A stretch of DNA of 64,000 nt from Capsaspora owczarzaki ATCC 30864 (GCF_000151315.2 NW_011887295.1:1543914-1607913); one strand, 5' to 3'; shown: positions 1 to 11,762, counted from the first letter of the stretch. The notes: generated by a model from the letters alone, not told the origin. Program-made: numbers and translations.

Positions 1-92
1 GCACAGTTGATGATACAAACTGTGCGAACGAGTTTCACACGCGTATCAGGTGTTGTTTCTGCAGAATGACGAAATTTTTAAACCTCGGCTGG

Positions 93-754
93 TTAGAGCT
101 GCGGATGCATTGATTTTGTATTTATGGATTTCCCAGCGTTGGCAGCTTCGCAAGCATCAATCCACTCATGGAAGACATCGACAGGTTGCGTCAGGTCTGC
201 GTGAGGCAAAGACAAAGAAAATCGGCCAACAGCACAAAGGTCAGCTTTGGTTTTTGCTTGGTTCTCAGAGCTCCACAGCTGACGCATCAATGTGCCACTT
301 TCAAAAGCTCTTTCAATCATGTCGATTGCGAGTACATACAGTTGACTTGTGTGGATGAGAACGACTCTGTGCACGAGTTGCACTTGGCTTGAGCAGTGCT
401 ATGTTGCAAATCACTGTCACAAGAGGATATTCCAGGATCGTTTTTTGCAAAAGTGAGCACGATCATAGCATAACGCATGCTGGACGACCATCATCATCAT
501 ATCATAGGTGGGGGGGGGGGAAACGATCTCCAATGGAAGCGCATTAAGGCCGTCCCTGTCCAAAGCCCCTCTCCCCCTCTCCCCCAAAGTCAAGCCATTC
601 GGGAGGGGCCTCGTTCTCATACACACACACGCACTCACATCTTGACTTGGACTGCGCGCTCGTGGTTGCAGAAGGGGCAGCTGAACTGGGTCTCGAGGCC
701 AGGACCGGCCTTCTTGGTCTTGATCTCTGCGCGCTTGGACTTTCGTCGACCCAT
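93..754 (-). CDS. ELOF1: Transcription elongation factor 1 homolog (ELOF1/Elf1), 97 aa, 3 exons
   Basis: Small zinc-ribbon protein that binds elongating RNA polymerase II in the nucleus. Exons read on the minus strand are 754-639, 413-340 and 196-93, joined at GT-AG sites. The product starts MGRRKSKR, the family's basic N-terminal tail. It then has [13 protein letters not shown], a first CxxC pair, and KCNSC, a second CxxC pair. It ends [10 protein letters not shown] and [10 protein letters not shown], nearly identical to animal ELOF1. The tyrosine of NYL is split across intron 2, which supports the splice model. Length matches the family (about 83-145 aa). The start is the only ATG ahead of the basic tail. 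It is divergently arranged with the NME6-like gene. The identification is secure; only the last ten residues are not recognisable as family sequence. Confidence 0.95.
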
Positions 755-1171
755 GTCTAGTCTTGAGAATGGACTGGGTTTGTGAATGTGGGATGAAATG
801 AGTGAGCGAGCGATGAAGAGAAGGGGACAAGAACGAGAAAAACAGCCACAATGCCGTACAACGAACAAGGACTGAGCGGCTGAGAAATAGTCTCAGAAGG
901 AGGACAAGTAATAATATAGTAGAACAGTGTGCACATTAGTGTTGGCGACTGGCAAGTACTGCACGGGACCAAAGCAAGGCTCCCAATGCAAAATGCAAAG
1001 TCAATGCAACGTCAATGCCGAGCTGTCCACATACACTGTCCTATTGAGAAGGTGCTAAATGAATAGCTGTGATATATGCCGTCCTAACTTTTCCAAGCTT
1101 GGATCGTCTCTGATTTTGTCTCAGTCGTCCTTTTTTGTCTTCTCAGATTTAGCTGTTTTTGACTCGAACTG
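755..1171. promoter_or_regulatory. Divergent intergenic region, ELOF1 / NME6-like
   Basis: A gap of 417 bases between two start codons on opposite strands, so it must hold both 5' UTRs and promoters. No TATA box or other defined element was recognised. The stretch just before the NME6-like ATG is pyrimidine-rich. Confidence 0.4.
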
Positions 1172-2120
1172 ATGGCTGCAAGTGCTGCTGCCGCCGCCGC
1201 GACCCGGCAACTGACCCTCGCCGTGATCAAGCCCGACTTGTTTGCCAACCCAGCTCGCGTCCAGGTAAGCCCCACAACAACGACGCGGTGGGAGGTTGGT
1301 GACACTGCCAAAACCGCCGCTCGAATTCTCACTACCATGTGTGCATGCATGTATGTGAATGACCCGGACGTTTGTTGACTTTGCCAGGCCATCATGGACG
1401 TCATTCAAGAGCATCGATTCGAGATCAAGCATTCGGCCGTCGTGCGGTGGACGCGCGCGGATGCAGAGCGGTTTTACGCAGAGCACCACGGCAAGTTCTT
1501 CTTCAACCGGCTCACTGGATACATGTCAAGGTGAGTCGTGCTGCATAAGCAACAAAAGCAAGCGAGTTTCACGGCAAACAGTTGGGCCATACATCATGAT
1601 GACGGGAGGATTCTGGGGCACGCTTTAACGGGGTTGAAGCACAGGAAACATCGTTGACGAATTGACTGAATCGATTGTGTGTGTGACTTTTGGCAGTGGA
1701 CCAATGCAGCCAATGGTACTTGAACGAGAAGATGCGATACGATACTGGCGATTGCTGATGGGCCCCACGCATCCAGCACGGTCCGTTCAACAGCGTTTTT
1801 GGTTTGATTGGTTGTTCAGTTTCTGTATTTTTGTTGCGAGCGGCTCATCGTGGATGCTGCGACCGATACAGAGCAAGACAAAACTCGCCCAACACATTAC
1901 GCTCCATCTACGGATTGTCAGATACACGAAACAGTCTCCACGGATCAGGTAACAGTCCGCCTTTGCTATTTTTCGCATGTTTTGAACGAAGAAATCCACC
2001 CGCTTATTTTTCTTGGCGCTTTCCCCCCCCCCTCGTTGGCCAGATTCCAAAGCATCTGCACTGCGTGAAATTGGCTTCTTCTTCCCTGATCTGCCTATTG
2101 ATTGGCCATCCACTCCGTAG
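1172..2120 (+). CDS. Nucleoside diphosphate kinase, NME6-like, 157 aa, 5 exons
   Basis: Transfers the gamma phosphate between nucleoside triphosphates and diphosphates through a phosphohistidine. Exons are 1172-1264, 1388-1530, 1697-1780, 1872-1948 and 2044-2120, all with consistent phases. The first exon has an alanine run and then the kinase start TLAVIKPDLF. Later blocks are AEHHGKFFFNRLTGYMSSGP, LMGPTHPARARQNSPNTLR and SDTRNSLHGSDS. The histidine of the last block is the expected catalytic residue. The tail EIGFFFPDL matches NME6-type kinases better than the NME1 type. No clear mitochondrial presequence is visible beyond the short alanine stretch. The order of the splice junctions is supported by an unbroken match to the family. 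Confidence 0.92.
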
Positions 2121-2313
2121 GACTGTCGTGGCGAATAAAATGTTGTTGCTTCCGTAACTCGCTCTTCGCCCTTTCCCCCGACCCTCTCCCTCCACACCTT
2201 CTTATGTCCTTGTATTCGTATTCTCTGTGTATTTCTACTGCTGTCCACATCCGTTCCAAAACAAAAACCCCAGTCCCTCTTTTGCCCCAAATCTTTGATT
2301 CATCATCATCATC

Positions 2314-4100
2314 ATGGCTTCTGCTCCACCAGCGCCACCAACGAGCGAGCCGCCGCTCACCGTCGCCGCCGCACTCGCCAAGCACATTGACCACCAGCGC
2401 AAGCTCCTCGTCCGGATAGAAGGTGAGTCGCTCCAAACGACCAAGCTTACTGACTGACTGCGATTGGCTCGTCCTGCTTACTCACTGACCACCTCACTGA
2501 CCACCTCACCCCCTTCTTGTCACTTTCGCCCCCTGTGGCTGCTGCAGCGCTCGAGAAGCGCGACTTCCACGAGCAGATGCACTTTGAGCGGCTGGTCGAT
2601 CAGCTGCACAGTCTGCGGTCGCTGATTCTGGGCAGCCCTGGTCCCGGCGCTCCAAACCCACAGCAGCACTGGCAGCACCAGCAGCAGCAACACCAGCAGC
2701 AGCAACAGCAACGGCAGCCGCAGCCGCAGCAACAGCAGGTCCCCCAGCGACCCCCTCCGCTGCAGTCGAGCGCGTTCGCAGCGAGCGTCCCTTCCTCTGC
2801 CGGCCCACCGAGTGCTGCTGCTACTGCTGCTACTGCTGCTACTGCTGCTGGCTCTGCTGGCTCAGAGTCGGGTGGCGCTGTGGGAGGCGCCGTTGGCTCG
2901 GATCACTCGACTTCTACTTTGACCAACGACGCTGCGACCGCTGCTACTCAAGCAACCCCAGGCAACCAGCAGAATTCAAGCGCACAGACTACTACTTCTA
3001 CTGCTGCTGCTGCTGCTACCTCTGGACTGTCGGGCGAAGCGTCGTCGTTGGGAACAAGCACCGCGACCAACGCGAGCCAAGCGTCGTACGGATCAATTCT
3101 TCCGTTCGCTGCTCTCGCTGCTGCACCTGCACCGCGTAGAAATACGGGCAGCGATGCCTACAACCAAGGCAATACAGCGAACAGCAGCGGTGGACTCGGT
3201 CCCCGCACCTCGTCGCTGCCAAGCTCCAACAAGCCCACCGCCCAAAGCCAAGGCCAAAGCCGCTCGTCCTCGGTGAGTGCTGCATCTGCGTCCTCGTTCG
3301 TGTCATCGAGCTCGACGTCGTACTACCACCAGCAGCTGCAGCACCAGCGCGATTCACAGGCATACTCCCGGCCGCTGTCATCAACCGCCTCCCTCTCCAA
3401 GCTCGACGAAGAAGAGGACGTGGTTGTTCTTGGTGTTGCGTCCATCATGCGAGCGTCCGAGTTTGGCTTGGCGCCGCAGGCCTTTAGCGTCGAGGAGCAC
3501 ACTGTCGAATCCGTCCCTCACGAAATCTCCTTCACGGAAGCGGCCGACGTTCCGCCGCAGCAGCAGCAGCAGCACCAACAGCAGCACCAACAGCAGCACC
3601 AACACCGCTCTCCGCCAGCAGGTCTTGGATCCGCTGCCACCCCCTCGGCAGTCTCGAACAGCGCCTCCATCAATGACACGGCCGATTTGCTCCGCTCGCT
3701 CACAACGTCGCCGTCCACGTCCACTCGCGGATCGCCCGTCTCCTTTTTGTTCTCGGGCAACGGCCACGGCGAGGAGAATGGCAGCGAGCCGCCGCTGCTT
3801 GTCATTCCCGCAGAGGAGTTTACCACGCTGCTCGCTCGGCTGCGCGATAGCGACAACCCCCGCACGCGCGAAGACATTACACGCATCGCTGCCAACAATT
3901 ACATGTTTACCGCCAGGCAGGTCGGCTCGGTGCTTTGCTCGCTCAAGTTTGCCGCAGAAAAGCTTGCCGCCGTGCGTGCCCTTGGTCCCCGCGTCGTCGA
4001 TGTCGAGAACGAGTCGGACATCTTGACCATGATGCTCAGCGGCGAGTCCATCAGCGATCGGAATCGGCTTATTCAAGCGCTGAGTGCGTCCCGCGCGTAA
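2314..4100 (+). CDS. Large disordered protein with C-terminal DUF4476-like domain, 553 aa, 2 exons
   Basis: Function unknown. Exon 1 is 2314-2422 and exon 2 is 2548-4100; the frame is kept by splicing GAA G to CG CTC. Residues about 15-65 could form a helix (LAKHIDHQRKLL, then DFHEQMHFERLVDQLHSLRSL). The middle 350 residues are low complexity, with runs of Q, A, S and T. The last 100 residues look folded: EEFTTLLARLRDSDNPRTR, then FTARQVGSVLCSLKF, then VENESDILTMML. That pattern resembles the helical DUF4476 domain, in which a paired helix motif ends with a conserved V-D-x-x-N segment. The assignment is from memory of the family. No catalytic residues are apparent. Confidence 0.75.
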
Positions 4101-4601
4101 CACGAACAAAAACAAAAACAAAAAAAGGCAAAAAACTAAAGTTACGATGCTGGTTTTTGGTTTCTCTCTTCTGTGACTAGGTGGTGGCTCAAGGTAGCCT
4201 GTTAAGTAATGCTCGGCTCCATATTGAATAAACACAGCGTGTGTCTTTTTCGCCATGTAACACATGCAATATTCGAACATTCAAGTTGATTCCTTTCTGT
4301 CTGCCGTTCTTTCGTTCAATCTCTCTCCTTCTCTGATTCCTTCGCTTCTGAAGCCATCAATCTTGACGTATAGTATATTCTCTCGCTTTTCGCATCTCGC
4401 TACCTTCTCTCCTTCTCAGATTCTCGCAATCGCGCTCTTCTTTTCCTTTCCTCTTTTTTCTTTTTTTTTCTCTCGTTTCTCTTTTCTTTATTTTCCACTT
4501 GATTTCGTTGTTGTTTCCCGCTTTCTGACTCGCTATTACCATCACCATTTCCTCCCATTCTAATTCACCTTGAGTGATCTCAGTTCTTGTTCTTCGTCGA
4601 A
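4101..4601. other. Intergenic, pyrimidine-rich
   Basis: Holds the 3' UTR of the DUF4476-like gene and the 5' region of SDHD. A candidate AATAAA polyadenylation signal lies near 4226. From about 4300 to 4560 the plus strand is strongly C and T rich, like other upstream regions in this window. No gene seen. Confidence 0.5.
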
Positions 4602-5798
4602 ATGTCGTCCTTGTTTGCTCGCTTGGCATTGCCCCGCGCTAGTAACCAAACTGCTCCCATCATCATTCCCTCCTCCTCTCCCCCCACCCACACTCACTCC
4701 CTCCGACTCTCATTCCACTACTCGTGGCACTCGTCATCCAATGCATTGAGGAAGCGGGGGCAACGACGACAGACGACGACAGAAGCAGAAGCAGAAGCGA
4801 GGAACGGAAAACGAGCGATCCCGTCCTTTGTTCGACTCACTCCACTCACTCCACTCACTTACATTGGAGGTGGGGATGGCGGTCGACTGTGAGAGTCTTC
4901 TAACACACTTGCTTTCGTTGTTGTTGTCTGGCAGGCTCGCTCATCCTGGCCAGCCGACCGGTCGCTGCCCGCGCTCTCTGCTCTGCCGCTTCTATTGCCC
5001 AAGCTCGGCTCCCCGCTGCTGCGGCTCCTGCTGCTGCTCGTGCCGCTTCGCCCTTCTCGAGCATGATGCTGCGAGCTCCGGTGACCTCCGCAGCTCACAC
5101 CCAGGCACGGACACCCGTCGCCTTCGCATCCACTTCCGCTCCTGCAGGTAAAAAGCCGAAGAAAAGAAGAAAAATCATCATCGTCTATGGACATGGACAT
5201 GGCCCTCCTCCTCGTCGTCTTGTGTGGTCAATTGACTTGCATGTTTGTGACTTGGTTTATTGCTCTGCAGCGTCCCACGGCAAAGAGTCCAGCCACTGGA
5301 AGTTTGAGCGCGTTGTTGCCATTGGCCTGCTGGTCGCCATCCCGACCGCCGCCGTCTACCCGCACATTGCCGTCGACATGGCTCTCGCTCTGCTGGTGAG
5401 GAAGCGGGACGGAGGATGGGGTTGTTTTTCGCTGCACTGGCTGGCGATTTCTGTTTTGCTGACGCTCGATTCTTTGAATGTTCTTGTGACAGCTTCCCAT
5501 TCATGGCCATTTCGGTCTCCACCAACTCATCACAGATTACGTGCACCCCAAGCCTGGTACGCAATTGTTTTTTGCTCCTTTTTTGCTCTTTTTTTGTCTT
5601 GTGACTTGTGGAAGAGCTTTCGTTCCTGTGTCTGACACTGCACCCATTGATTTTTGGTTTTCGTCCCAACCACCAGCCATCTTCTTGGCAAACAATGCCC
5701 TCAGGATTCTCACGCTCGCCACCGCTGCCAGCCTCATCTACTTTAATCTTTCGGATGTTGGCATTACCCATGCTGTGAAGGCACTGTGGAGCCTGTGA
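4602..5798 (+). CDS. SDHD: Succinate dehydrogenase membrane anchor, small subunit (SDHD), 187 aa, 5 exons
   Basis: Mitochondrial complex II anchor subunit that helps bind ubiquinone and heme b. Exons are 4602-4641, 4935-5147, 5271-5395, 5493-5556 and 5677-5798. The first 90 residues are rich in A, R and S with no acidic residues, a typical matrix targeting presequence. The mature part has KESSHWKFERVVAIGLLVAI, where animal SDHD has the serine-histidine-tryptophan quinone-site segment. Next comes LPIHGHFGLHQLITDYVH, which carries the heme-ligand histidine region and the tyrosine-valine-histidine motif. It ends with a third membrane helix and DVGITHAVKALWSL, matching the family end. SDHC lies in the same window at 49958-50589. 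Confidence 0.95.
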
Positions 5799-6040
5799 GC
5801 GTTGACTGCCTCCTTTTAGTTTCGAGCTGTTGTTGTTGTTGTTGTTTTTTTGCTGCTATCGTGTGGCGAGCCCAACAGCGGTTGTGTAACGAGTAAAAAG
5901 GCTGTCTTTGAACACCTGGTTTTCAAGAGTAGGCAAACCGTGCGCATCTTCTCAGAGCGGTTGACAGAGCGCTGGATCAAGTCAAAAGAGCATGCTTTAT
6001 TTTCAAACAGCAAGCGTGATGCCAGAGTGGATGTTGTTTT

Positions 6041-9000
6041 TCAAGCCTGCGGGGGCCAGACAGCGTCGGCACGAACTCCGACAAAGACTGGAAATCGTGG
6101 GACTTTGCCAGCCGTCAGCTCCTGGTAACGCACAATGACGACGCTTCCAATCGGCGGCGGCTTGTTGCGTTGCTGTAAAAGTCGGCCATCAAGCATGGTG
6201 AGTCACAATCAGATAAGAAAGCACCCACAAAAAAAACAGTTTTGAAAAGCACCTCGCAACACAAAACCACTCGGATCCTTCACATACCTGGTCCGACAGC
6301 CCCGAACCACAATTGAACTGAGTCCCGTCCGCCAAAATGCAGACCAGGGCTCCGAGCCGACCCTGGTGCCTGCCTGAGCCCTGGTTGTGGCCAATCACCT
6401 TGGCGTCCGCATCCTCAAAGGACTTGACTTTGAGCAGAGTCATGGAGCGGCGACCCTCGTACATGGAACCGGGCTTGCGCAGCATCAGACCTTCGCCGCC
6501 CAGGGCTTCAACGCGCTGCAGCTCCTTCTTGATGTGGTCGTCGCCCTTGCACGGGACGTGGTCGACAATCTCCAAGTACGTGGAGCCGTTTGCGGCCGGC
6601 AAGACGACTTGCGTGAGATGCTCGATGCGCTTCTCGAACGGTTTTTTCAGCGAGGGAATGTCGAAAACGAGGTACTTGACACGTTGCCAGTCCGAGGACA
6701 TGTCGCTGCGACGGACAATGCTGACCGTCTGCTGGAACTTGTTGCGCCCGCACCACAGCTCCCCGTCGAGCGTGCAGTCTGTGGGCAAGCCTTGCGTAAA
6801 CCACTTGGGTGCATGGAATGTGTTGCCCAGCCTGCTAACAAACTTGGAGCCATCCCAGTACGCGCGCACGCCGTCCCACTTTTCAGAGATAAACCACCCC
6901 TTGAAGTCTACCGCAAGGTCGGGAGACCACTTGTGGGCCAGCAGCAAGTCGGGAGCCACCGTGTAGGACGATGTGGGCGGTTTGGACGGGCGCGAGGTGG
7001 CCCGTCTTTTGCCAGAGCGCGCATCACCACCGTCGTCGTCGTCGGCATCTCCGCCGGCTTGCTCTGCTTCGGCGAGCCGTGCATCCTCGGCCTCCTGACC
7101 GCGCATTGCAATGACATGTTTGCAGGTGCGTGCGTTGATGGCTTTCGACTGGTTGCGCCACGCCGGACAAGTGCACGAGTACACTCCGCCAATCAGCTTG
7201 AGAAAGTAGTTGCGCGCGCCAGCACCGGCAATCTCGATCGAGTCGCCTTCCTGCATATCGCGAGGCGCCTGGCGCTCCAGCGACTCTGTCGTTTCAACCA
7301 CCTTGCTCGCCTGGCCAGCAGCGGCATCGTCAATGTCATCGTCGCTGAACTGGTCCATTTTCAGACGCTTGCGGGCTCCAGCACCTGCGGCGGCGGCGGT
7401 TGTTGCTGCAGTTGCGGATGCAGCATCGGGCTTGGTGTCGGCGCCGCCATCGGCTTCATCCTCAGAATGCGCGCGCTTGCCCGAAGAAGCCGACGCTTGC
7501 GCTGGAGGCTTGGCGGGGGAGGCCGTCAGCAGCTTGGGATGGCTGAACTGCGCGTTGTGCTTGGCATTGCGGCGGTAGCAAGCCGCACCGTACTGGCACT
7601 GCGGTCGGTCGTCGGTTGGCTCGTCGGCAGGTGCTGCTGCTGCGGCAGCTGCAGCGGGCGCGGCACTCGAACTGGACAAAGCAGCCGCTGTCGACGAACT
7701 GGCGGTATCGTCGTCCCAGTTATCCAACTGCAAGGACTCGCTGACAAAGGCGTCCGAGCCCGAGCTATGGCCGGCATCGCTGTCGTCCGCATCTGTTGCA
7801 TCATCTTCAACGTCCGTACCATCGTCGGCGGCAGCAGCAGCAGCAGCAGCAGGTGCATCCACAACCATCGGGGTGGGTGCTGCAGCCGCGGTTGATGTAA
7901 GCGGTGCAACAGGTGCAACAGGTGCAGCCGCGGCAGCCGAACTGGTCTTGATTCGCCAGGATGGAAGTATTGCTTGCGGTGGGCAGCATTCTTGCGGTAG
8001 CACTGGGCACCAAACGAGCAATGCTCGCGACCGCCATCATCCTCGTCAGCATCCGCAGCGGCAGGCTGCGCCTTGCTAGATTTCGCAGCGGCGGAAGTCG
8101 ACGCCTTGCTGGTGCTTGCCGATGCTTGCTGCTTGGCCTTCTTGATCGCCTTGGAGATGAGATCGTGGATGAACTCTTCGCTTTCGATGGCAACATCATC
8201 ACGAAGCAGAGCGCGATCGTGCTTGGACGTGCCTTCGACCGCCGAAATCAGATGCGTGACTGCGCCAGTGACAGTATTCGCAACCCTGCCGCCGTGGCGT
8301 TGGATGAGCTTGGTCATAACTTTGCGAGTGACCGACATTGCCCCAGTCAGGCAGAATGTCATGCCTGCAAGTGCCCTGGTGCTCGGATTTCCGTCCTCGT
8401 CCTCATTGTCCTGGTTTTCGTCGTCCTCGTCTGCGACGTTGGCACTCGCAGCAGAGCGCTTGTTGTTGTTGGAGCGTCGGCTCTTGGCTGCTGCGGTCTT
8501 GCCGGCTGGTCGGCGATCCTCGTCATCGTCATCATCCGCTTCGTCATCGGCGCCATCGTCGTCGTCCTTATCGCCGTCGCCATCATCGCCATCGTCATTG
8601 TCGTTGCCTCCACTGCTGGCGCCGTGTCCTCCGGCTGGCGGCTGGGCAACGCGGTATCCGCCTCGCAACTTTTGCTTGAGCATGTCATTCGCATAATCCT
8701 CGGCTTCGTCTTTGGTGCTAAACCGCTGCAGAGAGTGAAAACAAAGCAAGACCGGTGACAAGATCACGATTCAACCACATTCAAACCAAAGCCAAATTCA
8801 AATGAGTACACTACAAAAGAAAGCGAGGTTGGCAACTCCTGCCAATCTTGTAAGATTGGAAAAGAACACCAAAATTTTGAATTTTGAACTTGATTCTTTG
8901 TACCTTGACTTGCTCGACACCGACCGTGCCAACGCGGCCAAAGTGCGCACGCGTCGAAGTCCCTTTGATGGTGATTTGCCAGTACTTGTGCTGGTTTTTC

Positions 9001-9041
9001 GCGCGGTTGTGGCACTCGAGATACGTGGAACTCGACGACAT
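6041..9041 (-). CDS. ATP-dependent DNA ligase with WGR, BRCT, two PBZ and SWIM domains
   Basis: Probable nick-sealing enzyme recruited to poly(ADP-ribose). Exons read 9041-8904, then 8725-6288, then 6172-6041; about 900 aa. The N-terminus holds a WGR domain (HFGRVGTVG, then FSTKDEAEDYANDML). An acidic linker leads to a BRCT domain (LAGMTFCLTGAM to EEFIHDLISKAI). Two PAR-binding zinc fingers follow (HCSFGAQCYRKNAAHRKQYF and CQYGAACYRRNAKHNAQF). A SWIM zinc finger comes next (YSCTCPAWRNQ, TCKH). The ligase core carries EKWDGVRAYWDG (motif I, with the adenylated lysine), LDGELW, GGEGLMLR and LLKVK. The last exon closes the OB fold with PPIGSVVIVRYQEL. The reading frame changes between the two PBZ fingers near 7940-7970 with no convincing intron, so there is a one-base assembly error, a real frameshift or an unseen splice. 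Order of domains is read directly; the PAR role is inferred. Confidence 0.88.
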
Positions 9042-9316
9042 TGATCCGAACGAAACTGTTTTGTTTGTTTGTTTTGGGAAGAATAAGAAGAAGAGTGAAA
9101 CAACATCCCGATTTTGCACGCAGTCATTGCGAGATACTGCTTGGTTTGGTGTGCCGTTGAGAACGGGGGTTTATATGAGCAAATACACAGTGGCATTCAT
9201 CAACGAGAAAAAAAAAACAATCGCAAAAAAGCTCTTTGTTAGAGATCTGGAACCAAGAAGTGTTTGATCGCGCCGTGAAGGAGCTTGACACATCGCATAA
9301 ACTCAAATCCGTCTCC

Positions 9317-11762
9317 CTACCAACCACAAAGGACAAGTTGCAGACCATCGACTCGAGGTAAGGTCACGCAAGGATGCAACCCCTTTGCACACTCGTTCCG
9401 CAAAACAAGAACTCGAGATCTGAAGACATACCGTGAGACGAGCAAAGTCGATCAGTACTGTGCGATTGGTCATTGGCATTAAACGAACCACGATGCGTAG
9501 TGGCTCGTCTCGATGCATCTTTTCCAAAATCACCTGCAACAAAGACAAGAATTCAAGTTAGCCACAAGATCTCCATGCCAATCCCCAAATCAAAACGACA
9601 AGTGTACCTGATGCTTTTGAGTGTTGTGTCGCTTGAGAGACAGCTTGGGCAATACGGTTTGGATTTCGGTCAGCAGGTCGTTGAGCGACGCCTTTGCCAG
9701 ATAGCGAGTGGTTTTGCGGGAAATGAGGGAAGCCTGGGTGCCCTGCGTGCCATAGCCTGGAGTCGAATCTGACGGTTGCGAATTGTTGGGCCCATCGCCA
9801 GGGTCGCTGTCACCAATCAGAGCCCATGCTTTGGAGTTGACTTCCGCACTGCCCAAGTCCAAGTCATCGCGAGAATATGCCAGGTGGGTGGAATGGTCCC
9901 ACGCCACAGTTCGGGTCTCGGGATTTGTGGAAGCCACGTCTGTACGTTCGCGCTTGTGGATGTGCGCTGCTGGCGAGGCGGGACCAGGAGGGCTGAACAG
10001 CGGGCGATGGGGCACCTGCTGCGAGAGTTGCTCGGGCTTCCGCACAGGCTGGCTGCCAAAGTGGGAGGGCCGCTTCTTGTGACTGGCAGAGAAAGAGCCC
10101 TGCGATGGGTCTGACGACGGCAAATCCAAGCTGTCGTCCAAGTCCAGATCGAGAGCAGCAACGGCGTCGAAACGCTGAGAAAACATGTCGTCGGTGGCCT
10201 GACGTGAAACGGGCGTCACTTGCGTGTACCACGGGTGCTGTTTGATGGCTGCGACGGTGATTCGTTTCAAGGGATCGATGCACAGAATGGATTGAATCAA
10301 CGAGATGACGTCGGTCGGCAGTCGAGTCCACACTCCCACGGTCGTGATGCCGTTGTACCAGTTAACAAAATGTGGGCAAGCAAGCGTCGGCTCGCTCCAT
10401 GGCAGGGCTGGAGCAGCAGCGTTCAGAGAAAATTATAGCGGAAGTCGAGAACGAGAACATGATGCACAAGAATGCACAAGAATGCACAGGCATGGGACAT
10501 CAGAACGACAAGTACTCGTGAGAAACAGTGTCAACGAGAGAAAAAGCACCCCCCCCCGACTTCCAGAACAACAAAAAAAAAGTGCGACACGTATTTTTAC
10601 CTCCAACGAGAAGCGCGACCAGCACGACACCACAAGACCAGACATCAGCGGGAGGCCCTCGATAGGGCACCCCTGCAGCGACCTCGGGCGGAATGTAGGG
10701 TGGAGACCCACAGCGTGTCGTGAGGACCCGCTCTGTGCCGTCGTGGCGGAAGAGCGTGGCAAGCCCAAAGTCGCCAATTTTAACATTGCCAACGCCATCT
10801 AAAAAGATGTTTTCTGGCTTAATGTCTCGATGAACCACCCCCATCGAGTGGAGATACTCGATGCCAAGCAGGATTTGATGGAAGGTAAACTTGGCACTGG
10901 CGGCAGAAATGCCAACTTCGGGATCAATCAAGTGAAACAGCTCGCCGCCAGCAGCATATTCCAAGACGAGATATATGGAGGTGAGTGAGCTGTAGATGTG
11001 CTTGAACGAGATGATGTGGCGATGCTTGAGCATGCTGTGCACACCGATCTCCTTGCGCGCTTCTTGCAAGTGCTTGTTCGACATGACCTTCACGGCGACG
11101 CGTTCGCCAGTGATCTTGTGGACGCCCAGATGGACTCTACCAGAGCCAAGTGAGCGATCAGAGGTGTACACAGTTTTAGAGTCGGATCTCTTGAATCATC
11201 CCTTCGTTCCGTAAAGCGATTGAAACAGATTGAAACAAGCGATCAAAATTTTCCCGCCATTTTTCTTTCGTTGTTTGTTTCATCGATTTCCCCAACCCCC
11301 AACACCCCTCCCCTTTTGCACTTCAACACTTTGTCATTTGCTGATGACGCAACCTCTTGACGATGGGCAAAACCCCCGAGTCGGCACCTACTTTGCAAAG
11401 GCGCCCTCGCCGAGAAGCTCGCACAGCGTGTAGTCACCCAAGGCGAGGGCTGGGTTTGAGCTCGAGGAGGAGGGCCTGTCGCTCGCAAGCACCGTGGCTG
11501 CCGATACTGTTTGTTGCCAGGTGTTGTCCGAGGACATGATGATTCCCTCATCGGGGGCATTGCTGCTGGGCCTGGACGACGCGACCGAGCTGCGAGGCGT
11601 GTCATCATCATCATCATCGTCAACGACGCGCCGCCGTTTCGTCCCTTGAATTGGGCTCGCCCCGGGCTTCTGCGGCGTTGCTGGTGAGGCCCCGTTATTT
11701 CGATTTGTTTGAACTGTTGGCTGCGACGCTGAAGAGCGCATTGGCCGTGCTGCTGCCTGCAT
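9317..11762 (-). CDS. CHEK1: Checkpoint kinase 1 (CHK1) with long N-terminal extension, about 624 aa, 5 exons
   Basis: Serine/threonine kinase of the DNA damage and replication checkpoint. Exons read 11762-11392, 11136-10601, 10407-9608, 9533-9432 and a tentative last exon 9382-9317. About 105 residues precede the kinase, with a run of seven aspartates; animal CHK1 starts its kinase at about residue 9. The glycine loop LGEGAFAKVHLG is restored by splicing exon 1 to 2. Other kinase motifs are AVKV, HRDIKPENIFLD, IGDFGLATLF and GSPPYIPPEVA. The LPW after the αF region (ALPWSEP) is CHK1-typical. The C-terminus has the KA1-like block ILEKMHRDEPLRIVVRL and TVLIDFARLT. CHK1 was chosen over other CAMK kinases because of this KA1 match and the DFGLAT.F motif. 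The final exon is weakly supported. Confidence 0.87.

Noticed and set aside
1-92. Possible inverted repeat or short hairpin at the window start (GCACAGTT...AACTGTGC)
   Set aside because: GCACAGTTGATGATACAAACTGTGC is a small stem at the very edge; too short and uncontextualised to call a terminator or element end.
3518-3898. Minus-strand frame with repeated CCWCCC near the DUF4476-like gene
   Set aside because: Reverse reading of the CAG/CAA glutamine tracts of the real plus-strand exon.
7807-8202. Cys- and Arg-rich minus-strand frame overlapping the ligase gene (many CCCCCC)
   Set aside because: It is the shifted reading of GCT/GCA alanine repeats in the ligase linker, not a metallothionein-like gene.
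9124-9348. Alternative long last exon for CHK1 reading MVCNLSFVVGRETDLS
   Set aside because: It runs nearly to the ligase start and has no KA1-like pattern; the shorter ending in VDGLQLVLCGW fits better, though it remains tentative.
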